Of a stretch of 5,141 bases of DNA, positions 1 through 5,141 are shown in pieces; positions within the stretch are counted from its first letter, which is position 1; every line of letters starts with the position of its first letter. The notes under the pieces are model-generated. The model was not told the DNA's origin, searched no databases, and worked only from the letters and a program-made list of their open reading frames with translations. The stretch is taken from contig OMQY01000247.1 in NCBI GenBank assembly GCA_900313405.1, positions 1-5,141 on the forward strand, given 5' to 3'. The stretch is from an uncultured Eubacteriales bacterium. Lineage in GTDB: Bacteria > Bacillota_A > Clostridia > Saccharofermentanales > Saccharofermentanaceae. The position numbers were made by a program, and so were the translations under genes.

Positions 1-2
1 TA

Positions 3-680
3 CTTGTTTTAGTATGCATATTATCTGGTATGCATAGAACTTCTGAAAAGAAAAAGGAGAGAGAGCTCAGACAGGAAATCCACCCGGAGATTGCTGAACT
101 GGAACAGTATGTCTATGACAATGTCGGGCCTGATATTTATTTTGGCGAGCCTGAGATTGAAGAAGATGAACTAACGGCCGATCTGTATTTGCTAGTTAGT
201 GGAAATCGTCAGAACAGCCCTTTATTTGATCAAGCCAGGTGTTCAATAAACGACTTTCTTGAGAATAACCCTGAGTATAACATCAATAGTGATTACAGGA
301 TAAAGCTTCATTATGGATGTCGAATCAACCTGCCACACAATGACTATGATGATTACTATGATGGTTTGGTTTCCAATGACTCCCGAATAACGGGTAATAG
401 TTTAACAGGATATGTTGATTTTTCAGTTCATTATGATGAATTAGCATGTATTTCGTGTATGTTCTTATATGATTACCCCAGTGTTTACAATTCCATGAAT
501 GTGAAGACGCTTTTGCTGTATGGGAATACCGTAAACTATGATGATCTAATAGAGATAGCTGAAAAAATAAATGGGTTGGAATACCTGTATATTACTTCAT
601 GGGAAGGCGATATTAATACAATAGTCAATAACTTGAACGATGATTATCCTGAGCTCACTCTGATATGGGATAACAGATAA
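3..680 (+). CDS. Hypothetical acidic protein, probably exported or anchored; 5' end outside the window
   Basis: I do not recognise this protein. The first ATG in frame is at 30, which would give 216 residues, but no ribosome binding site precedes it. The frame stays open to the left edge and reads LVLVCILSG just before that Met. A hydrophobic run followed by a charged stretch (RTSEKKKERELR) looks like the end of a signal peptide or membrane anchor, so the true start is probably upstream. There is no lipobox: the residue after LSG is Met, not Cys. Numbering from Met30, the body is rich in Asp, Glu, Asn and Tyr, with a DYDDYYDG cluster at about 105-112. The C-terminal third has short hydrophobic strands about 25 residues apart (VKTLLLYG 158-165, LEYLYITSW 183-191, LTLIW 209-213) separated by likely helices, which resembles leucine-rich-repeat spacing. 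Two rows counted by eye are 30-33% GC, well below the downstream genes. The family, the function and the exact start are all uncertain. Confidence 0.7.
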   Translation, partial: LVLVCILSGMHRTSEKKKERELRQEIHPEIAELEQYVYDNVGPDIYFGEPEIEEDELTADLYLLVSGNRQNSPLFDQARCSINDFLENNPEYNINSDYRIKLHYGCRINLPHNDYDDYYDGLVSNDSRITGNSLTGYVDFSVHYDELACISCMFLYDYPSVYNSMNVKTLLLYGNTVNYDDLIEIAEKINGLEYLYITSWEGDINTIVNNLNDDYPELTLIWDNR

Positions 681-701
681 TCATAATAGAGTAACAATTA
701 A

Positions 702-839
702 AAAGGCAAGCACACTGGAAAAGAAAAAGCACTGAATAACAAAATAGTCAGTAATATCATGCATGACGGTATTGATGAACTTATATCTGACATCCACCAG
801 TATAATCCCGATGTGTCTCTTATATGGGTTCGAAAATAG
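702..839 (+). pseudogene. Degenerate 3' remnant of a paralogue of the preceding gene
   Basis: This frame is open from just after a TAA at 699-701 to a TAG at 837-839. From the ATG at 759 it encodes 26 residues that align without gaps to the last 26 residues of the preceding protein and end at the same point. The C-termini are NPDVSLIWVRK here and YPELTLIWDNR there. By eye there are 5 identities and about 9 conservative pairs over the 26. Homology upstream of 759 is faint. The ATG has no ribosome binding site, and nothing upstream could supply the rest of a full-length protein. The simplest reading is the tail of a diverged second copy whose front part was deleted. It might instead be a chance resemblance or a tiny translated peptide, but the matched stop positions argue against chance. 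Confidence 0.5.
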
Positions 840-859
840 ATAACCGCTTCTAATTGCTG

Positions 860-888
860 TTCATTTTTCGAGTAATTCAATGTACAAT
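860..888 (+). promoter_or_regulatory. Weak candidate sigma-A-type promoter
   Basis: TACAAT at 883-888 is one base from the consensus -10 box. TTCATT at 860-865 lies 17 bases upstream but matches the -35 consensus at only three of six positions. Transcription would begin near 895, giving a leader of about 24 bases that includes the GGAG ribosome binding site at 909-912. That geometry fits translation from ATG 919 and would exclude the ATG at 880. In AT-rich DNA a hexamer pair this weak can occur by chance. Confidence 0.3.
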
Positions 889-908
889 ATAAAGGTATTT
901 TTTATTCT

Positions 909-912
909 GGAG
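909..912 (+). promoter_or_regulatory. Ribosome binding site fixing the small membrane protein start
   Basis: GGAG at 909-912 lies six bases before ATG 919. The alternative in-frame ATG at 880 has only a weak GAG at 870-872, so 919 is preferred. Confidence 0.6.
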
Positions 913-918
913 CAGATA

Positions 919-1122
919 ATGGATAATACCTGCCAAGTAATCGCAGAACAGCCGTTCTTTCCTGCAGCGGGGGAGGAGAAGAGCAATAACACTCACACGG
1001 GGGTGATCATCCTGATCATCGGTGTGGTATTTGTTGTTGCTGCCGTTACGGCAAGGATACTCGAGAACAAAAAAAGAGACAAGAAACGCAGTGTCAGGCC
1101 TTGGAAGGGCGGAGACAACTGA
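919..1122 (+). CDS. Small single-span membrane protein, 67 residues, unknown function
   Basis: No family is recognised. From the chosen ATG at 919 the protein has a polar, slightly acidic N-terminal part of about 27 residues with one Cys (Cys5). One hydrophobic segment follows at about 28-45 (GVIILIIGVVFVVAAVTA). The tail is very basic (KKRDKKRSVR, about 51-60) and ends WKGGDN. By the positive-inside rule the tail should be cytoplasmic and the short N-terminus outside, with no cleavable signal peptide. A longer form from ATG 880 would add 13 residues (MYNIKVFFILEQI) but has a poorer ribosome binding site. The stop is 26 bases before the phosphorylase start, and a candidate promoter lies just upstream, so it may lead the phosphorylase transcript. 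Whether it helps sugar uptake or sensing is unknown. A clean TM-plus-basic-tail design and a good ribosome binding site favour a real gene. Confidence 0.6.
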   Translation: MDNTCQVIAEQPFFPAAGEEKSNNTHTGVIILIIGVVFVVAAVTARILENKKRDKKRSVRPWKGGDN

Positions 1123-1136
1123 CGATCAAAACGACT

Positions 1137-1141
1137 GGAGG
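1137..1141 (+). promoter_or_regulatory. Strong ribosome binding site of the phosphorylase gene
   Basis: GGAGG at 1137-1141 (in the context TGGAGGAA) is seven bases from ATG 1149. This decides the start. The longer in-frame option is a TTG at 1101, which would overlap the small membrane protein gene by 22 bases. Confidence 0.85.
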
Positions 1142-1148
1142 AAGCCGT

Positions 1149-4100
1149 ATGAGTTACAGAGGCGAGAAAGCTAGAGAACAGGTCAGGACCGCAGCAGCAC
1201 TGATCGAGGAGAGATTTGATACTAAGGGTGCGATAAGCGCCCAGTACATAAGGACATCGGGTGATGCCATTGTTGCAGGTGTTTCAGGTCTCGGATTCGA
1301 GTCACCTTTTATTTCTGTCCTTCTTCAGATCCCTGAGCTGGGACAGATGCTGACGGAGACTTTCTCTGAAGGCAAGAGCATTCTGTTCGCTGCTGAAGGC
1401 GATACTGTCAAGATCCTTACGTGGAAGAACGGTTCTGTAGAAGAACTGAATGATACTGCTGCAGCTGCCATAATTGCAGAGCAGGTAAAGCTTGCAGCTG
1501 ATTGGGGCGGTAAGCTCAACGAGTCCGGCGAATTGATCGCAGATCCTGCTACTCCTTCTCCGGGACCTCATTACTATACGAATATGCTCATCGGTAACAG
1601 AATGGGATTCAGGAAGCCTCTTCAGAGCACACCGAAGAGTGCGGTCAACGTACTCGGCGGCGGATGCTTCAGAGCTCATGCCGACACACAGGTACTTGCA
1701 ACGAGATGGGATTACCTGCCTGAGGAGAACGGATTCCCGGCTAACAGACAGTTCTATCTTACTGAAGCAGGCAAGCAGATATTCTATTCCGGCAATGCAA
1801 AGGCTGATAATCTCAAGAGTATCAGGACTATCCACTCTCAGAACAGGACTACTATCGAGTATGAATTGACTGACGGGCTGAAGATCAAGAGAACGATCTT
1901 TATCGTACCTCAGCACGACGGTCTGCCGCTTGCTATGGAGGCTCAGAAGATCGATATCGAGAATACCGGCACATCCGACAGAGATCTGCGTATCGTTTAT
2001 ACGGGTATGTTCGGAACGACAGCACCTCATGCTCTCAGAGAAGATGTTATCTTTACGACGGTAATCACTCAGAGCGAAGTCTTCTTCGATGAGAATAATG
2101 AGATCAAGGCTATCAGCTTCAATCCTAACCCCAAGTGGCAGAAGGGCAATATCAGATTTAATGTTCTTATCGTTCATGAGGACGGTAAGGCTAAGCTGCC
2201 TACAGAGTACTGCGCAAGATATGCTGATCTCGTTGGTGCCGGAAGCCTAGAGAATCCTGAGTATATCGCTCATCTGGCTAACAAGCCTTCACGTAAGGGC
2301 CCGGGATTCTTCGCTCTTGCTACAGAGTTTACGGTTAAGGCCGGTTCATCCGTAAGAGCAGACGATCTTACATGTCTGTCTTCTGATGCAGTTAATGACG
2401 ACTTCGAGTTCGATGTAACGATGAAGGAAGAACTCGCGAGAGTTATCGACAGATACACAAACGAGAATGCCATTGAGGAAGATCTGGCAAGCGTCATCGA
2501 CTTTACGAAGAAGTATGCAGGATATATGCAGATCGAGCATGACGACAAGAACTTCGAGTCCTATGTCAATAACAACCTGCCCTTCCAGGTCTTCTATCAG
2601 ACATTCGTATCCAGATCGCTTGACTGGACACAGAAGGGTTACAGAGAGATCGGATTCAGAGAGATCCAGGATATCTTTGCTTCTATGTATTACATGGCCG
2701 GTATGGATCAGACAGAGTTCGTTAAGAAGCTGTTGAGAGAGTGGGCTGAGAATGTTTTCGAAGAAGGATATGCCAACCATAACTTCTACTGGGTAGGTAA
2801 GGAGCCCGGCTGGTGGTCGGATGATGCACTCTGGCTTTTGCAGGCTATCGACAGATATGTCGGACTTACGGGCGATTATGATTTCCTGAAGGAGCAGTTC
2901 AAGATCGCAGGTACAGGCACCGTAGAGATCAGAGAGGGTCGTGCTCCCGGAGAGGATGACGGATCGAAGACAAGAACTCTTCTTGAGACGATCAAGGCGA
3001 TCATCACATATTCTGCCAAGATATCCGTCGGTAAGCACGGAATCCCGCTCATCGACAGAGCTGACTGGAATGACTGCCTGAGAGTTGATCCCGACTGCGT
3101 CGGCGGTGCCGTTAAGATCGAACAGTATAAGCAGCAGCTCGCTTCCAAGGGCAAGGCTTACGGCGAGGTTCCTTATGAGTCCGAGTATTCCGAGTCCGTA
3201 ATGAACGGATTCCTCCTTAAGGTGGCCATCGATGCTGCCAAGGGTCTCTTTGAGAAGGTGGGCGATCAGGCATACGCGGACGAGCTCGCTGCTCTGAGCG
3301 ATAAGGTCAAGGAGGACCTCAGAGGTTCCGCATGGAAGAATGACTTCTTCGCACGTGTGCTCTTCAACAGAAGCGATAAGCCTGAACTCGAGTACCTCGG
3401 TGCTGCAGGCGATAACCTCCAGGTAGAGGATGCACCGGGTTCTTACTTCCTGAATGCATTCTCATGGTCAGTTCTCTCTGATTGTGCAGATGAGACTCAG
3501 ATCGAGACTATGCTCGATTCGCTTGATAATTATCTCAAGTCACCTTACGGATTCAGACTTTGCTCTACTGTTGACTATGCGAAGATCGCACCTAAGATCG
3601 ACGTAGCTCTCTATTATCCCGGTGACCGTGAGAACGGCGGCGTATTCAAGCATGCTAACATGATGGCTGCCGCTGCTATGCTCAAGGCTGCCAAGCAGGT
3701 AGAGAACAAGGCTCTTGCCGAGCGCCTGGCAGATACGGCTTACTGGGTAATCGACATGATCCTGCCTTACCGCACTCTGAAGTCACCCTTCACGGTATGC
3801 GGTAACCCCAGATGGTGTACACAGTACAACAACAGCGACTCCGGCGAGAATATCGGACCTACATTGTCCGGTACATCCACATGGTTGCTCCTCTGCCTCT
3901 TCTCCTGCTTCGGCGTAGAGTTCACGGCAGATGCACTTATCTGTGAGCCGCTCCTCAGAACGAGCGATACATCTCTGAAGGTCAAGGTAAACAGCGGTGT
4001 TGCCGAATATGATATCCATATCAGTAAGCCTGAAGGATTCTTCCGTTCCAAGGAGGGCATAGCACTTACAGTTGACGGCAATGCTATCGACGGAACAGCT

Positions 4101-4154
4101 GTTCCTGTATTCAGTGACGGTGCTTCCCACAAAGTCGAGGTTAAGTTCGGCTGA
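1149..4154 (+). CDS. cdp: Cellodextrin phosphorylase (GH94), EC 2.4.1.49
   Basis: This enzyme phosphorolyses cellodextrins of three or more glucose units from the non-reducing end, giving alpha-glucose-1-phosphate and a chain one unit shorter. It acts in the cytoplasm, and no signal peptide is seen. The 1001 residues fit clostridial cellodextrin phosphorylases (about 980) better than cellobiose phosphorylases (about 800). An N-terminal extension and beta-sandwich occupy roughly 1-450, with NVLGGGCFRAHADTQ from 167. An (alpha/alpha)6 barrel runs from about 465 to 930, and a short beta region ends the protein. Barrel motifs are YREIGFREIQD (498-508), WVGKEPGWWSDD (548-559), the catalytic-acid motif DWND (639-642, probably Asp642), DRENGGVFKH (826-835, with the expected phosphate-binding His835) and SGTSTW (907-912). 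The frame is intact. The call rests on remembered similarity to the Clostridium thermocellum enzyme. Another GH94 specificity, such as a different beta-glucan phosphorylase, is the main alternative. It lies between a small membrane protein gene and an acyltransferase gene. Confidence 0.88.
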   Translation: MSYRGEKAREQVRTAAALIEERFDTKGAISAQYIRTSGDAIVAGVSGLGFESPFISVLLQIPELGQMLTETFSEGKSILFAAEGDTVKILTWKNGSVEELNDTAAAAIIAEQVKLAADWGGKLNESGELIADPATPSPGPHYYTNMLIGNRMGFRKPLQSTPKSAVNVLGGGCFRAHADTQVLATRWDYLPEENGFPANRQFYLTEAGKQIFYSGNAKADNLKSIRTIHSQNRTTIEYELTDGLKIKRTIFIVPQHDGLPLAMEAQKIDIENTGTSDRDLRIVYTGMFGTTAPHALREDVIFTTVITQSEVFFDENNEIKAISFNPNPKWQKGNIRFNVLIVHEDGKAKLPTEYCARYADLVGAGSLENPEYIAHLANKPSRKGPGFFALATEFTVKAGSSVRADDLTCLSSDAVNDDFEFDVTMKEELARVIDRYTNENAIEEDLASVIDFTKKYAGYMQIEHDDKNFESYVNNNLPFQVFYQTFVSRSLDWTQKGYREIGFREIQDIFASMYYMAGMDQTEFVKKLLREWAENVFEEGYANHNFYWVGKEPGWWSDDALWLLQAIDRYVGLTGDYDFLKEQFKIAGTGTVEIREGRAPGEDDGSKTRTLLETIKAIITYSAKISVGKHGIPLIDRADWNDCLRVDPDCVGGAVKIEQYKQQLASKGKAYGEVPYESEYSESVMNGFLLKVAIDAAKGLFEKVGDQAYADELAALSDKVKEDLRGSAWKNDFFARVLFNRSDKPELEYLGAAGDNLQVEDAPGSYFLNAFSWSVLSDCADETQIETMLDSLDNYLKSPYGFRLCSTVDYAKIAPKIDVALYYPGDRENGGVFKHANMMAAAAMLKAAKQVENKALAERLADTAYWVIDMILPYRTLKSPFTVCGNPRWCTQYNNSDSGENIGPTLSGTSTWLLLCLFSCFGVEFTADALICEPLLRTSDTSLKVKVNSGVAEYDIHISKPEGFFRSKEGIALTVDGNAIDGTAVPVFSDGASHKVEVKFG

Positions 4155-4167
4155 TCCTTCAAGATCC

Positions 4168-5141
4168 ATGAACGGTGATATTAAGTATGACAAGAGCGAG
4201 ACCTTGAGCCTTAACGGGCTCAAGGGCTTTGCTTGTCTGATCATTGCTTTTGTATGGCATTATCAGCATTTCGCACCCGCCAACGGATCACCTTTCTATT
4301 CCATATTTAACGTATCTTACAGATCCGGGCTCTACTTTGTTGAACTGTTCTTCATGGTGTCCGGATTTGTTATGACACTCGGATATGCATACAAGGTCGC
4401 ATCACGAGAGATCCGATTCGGCGCATTTATGAAGCGTCGTATCTTAAAGATCTATCCGCTCTATCTTGTTGCTCTGCTCCTCGTAACTTTGGCAGAGGCA
4501 GTATATCGGCACGGGAACGGAACGACCTTCGTATATGAGAACTTCGATCTCAAGCACTTCCTTATGCATCTGTTCTGTGTACAGGGAGGCATCCTGTCGA
4601 CCGACTGGTCATTCAATGCGCCGTCATGGTGTATAACGATCTGTCTGGTAATGTATCTCCTCTTCTTTATGATAATGAGGACATTCGGGATCAGGAAAGC
4701 AACAGTTCTGCCATGGGCGGCTTTATTCGTTGCCGGCAATAGCATTGTATGGAAAGATGCGGATATGCCGGTGATCAATCAACTTATGGCAAGAGGGCTG
4801 ATCTGTTTCCCGCTCGGAGTGCTCCTGGCGTTCCTCTGGCTTAATGCGCCTGAGAAGGTCAAGCTCCCGTCCGGAATTATCGCAGTTGCCGGAGCTGCCG
4901 CAATATATCTGTATCTGCGGAATACGGATCCGCTCGATCCCGAGAAGACACAGATGATCTATTCTTTTGCTTTCTCTCCGCTCCTGATAATTGCCGCTCT
5001 GAACTTTATGCCGCTTAACCGCATTCTTGCATCACGTCCGGCTCAGTATCTCGGGAAACTGTCGGTCCCGATCTATCTGCTTCACTTCTTCGTGCAGTGT
5101 TCGATAGCGACTCTTGATCGTCACTTTGAATGGGGGCTTAA
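4168..5141 (+). CDS. Acyltransferase-3 family membrane protein (3' end outside the window)
   Basis: This integral membrane acyltransferase (PF01757-type, OatA/OafB superfamily) would move an acyl group, often acetyl, from a cytoplasmic donor onto an envelope or exported glycan; the acceptor is unknown. The 324 visible residues contain about nine hydrophobic segments and the family landmarks in order. These are LKGFACLIIAFVWHYQH in TM1 (18-34, with Lys19 where Arg is common and His31), YFVELFFMVSGF (56-67), MKRRILKIYPLY (88-99), FNAPSWCIT (149-157) and GKLSVPIYLLHFF (296-308). In the PSW segment, position 159 is Cys where many members have Glu (WSLSxE). ATG 4168 is 13 bases after the phosphorylase stop. 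It has only a weak AAG-type ribosome binding site, but no better start lies in frame upstream, and the conserved TM1 motif requires a start before codon 18. The frame is open at the right edge, and family size suggests only a few dozen residues are missing. Confidence 0.88.
   Translation, partial: MNGDIKYDKSETLSLNGLKGFACLIIAFVWHYQHFAPANGSPFYSIFNVSYRSGLYFVELFFMVSGFVMTLGYAYKVASREIRFGAFMKRRILKIYPLYLVALLLVTLAEAVYRHGNGTTFVYENFDLKHFLMHLFCVQGGILSTDWSFNAPSWCITICLVMYLLFFMIMRTFGIRKATVLPWAALFVAGNSIVWKDADMPVINQLMARGLICFPLGVLLAFLWLNAPEKVKLPSGIIAVAGAAAIYLYLRNTDPLDPEKTQMIYSFAFSPLLIIAALNFMPLNRILASRPAQYLGKLSVPIYLLHFFVQCSIATLDRHFEWGL
4202..4225 (+). repeat. Perfect 9-bp stem-loop at the start of the acyltransferase gene
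   Basis: CCTTGAGCC (4202-4210) and GGCTCAAGG (4217-4225) are exact inverted repeats around the six-base spacer TTAACG. A T-G wobble could close the loop to four bases. The stem has six G or C in nine pairs and begins 48 bases after the phosphorylase stop, inside codons 12-20 of the acyltransferase. The following bases (GCTTTGCTTGTC) are T-rich but not an uninterrupted T tract, so this is not a canonical intrinsic terminator. It could be a leaky terminator or attenuator, a stabilising 3' structure for the phosphorylase message, or chance. Confidence 0.5.

Noticed and set aside
842..868. Possible terminator after the remnant: short stem near 842-861 followed by five T
   Set aside because: The stem is only about five pairs with a mismatch and an eight-base loop, too weak to call.
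698..880. Minus-strand frame of 60 codons with a hydrophobic C-terminus in the gene-poor stretch
   Set aside because: It starts at a TTG with no ribosome binding site and lies opposite the paralogue remnant, whose alignment supports the + strand.
1003..1022. Repeated GATCATC with embedded TGATCA palindromes
   Set aside because: It encodes the Val-Ile-Ile-Leu-Ile-Ile run of the membrane segment, and repeated ATC isoleucine codons explain it.
1101..1148. Extended phosphorylase start at TTG 1101
   Set aside because: It would overlap the preceding gene. ATG 1149 has a near-ideal GGAGG seven bases upstream, and the extra residues show no family feature.
1302..2177. Long minus-strand open frame of 291 codons opposite the phosphorylase
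   Set aside because: It lies wholly opposite an intact GH94 gene with all family motifs, and its protein shows no recognisable motif. Biased codon use on the coding strand readily opens such antisense frames.
2346..3038. Minus-strand open frame of 230 codons opposite the GH94 barrel region
   Set aside because: It is a shadow frame: the opposite strand encodes highly conserved catalytic-domain sequence, and no domain is seen in the antisense protein.
3783..4244. Minus-strand frames at the end of the phosphorylase, reaching into the acyltransferase start
   Set aside because: They lie opposite two well-supported + strand genes and have no family resemblance.
1..5141. Search for CRISPR arrays, tRNA or rRNA genes, insertion sequences, phage or defence genes
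   Set aside because: No spaced repeats, cloverleaf-type sequence, transposase motifs or defence domains were seen. Apart from the two short unknown proteins and the remnant, the window is ordinary metabolic and envelope genes.

Overview
This window looks like chromosomal DNA from an anaerobic, fibre-degrading Gram-positive bacterium of the class Clostridia (Lachnospiraceae- or Ruminococcaceae-like, gut or rumen type). This is inferred from a clostridial-type cellodextrin phosphorylase, purine-rich GGAG/GGAGG ribosome binding sites, frequent AGA/AGG arginine codons and roughly 50% GC in the main genes. The genus cannot be fixed from the sequence alone. All supported genes are on the + strand.

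Layout. (1) Bases 1-680 hold an AT-rich, strongly acidic protein of unknown function. Its reading frame runs off the left edge through a hydrophobic stretch, so the true start is probably upstream and the protein is probably exported or membrane-anchored. (2) Bases 702-839 hold a short degenerate piece whose last 26 codons align without gaps to the last 26 residues of the first gene and stop at the same point. It looks like the 3' remnant of a second copy. (3) Bases 919-1122 encode a 67-residue single-span membrane protein, preceded by a weak candidate promoter. (4) Bases 1149-4154 encode a complete 1001-residue GH94 enzyme, best called cellodextrin phosphorylase. (5) From 4168 to the right edge is an acyltransferase-3 family integral membrane protein, lacking only its C-terminal end. 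A perfect 9-bp stem-loop lies in its first codons, just after the phosphorylase stop.

How the genes fit together. The phosphorylase acts in the cytoplasm on imported cellodextrins. It uses phosphate rather than water, releasing glucose-1-phosphate and a shortened chain, which conserves energy in cellulose or mixed-linkage glucan catabolism. The small membrane protein lies 26 bases upstream and the acyltransferase 13 bases downstream, so the three could be co-transcribed. Nothing in the sequence shows a shared pathway: acyltransferase-3 proteins usually acylate envelope glycans, not catabolic intermediates. The AT-rich left part differs clearly in base composition and looks like accessory DNA next to a metabolic locus. 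I found no RNA gene, CRISPR array, insertion sequence or defence system. The least explained items are the first gene with its 3' remnant, the small membrane protein, and the stem-loop.
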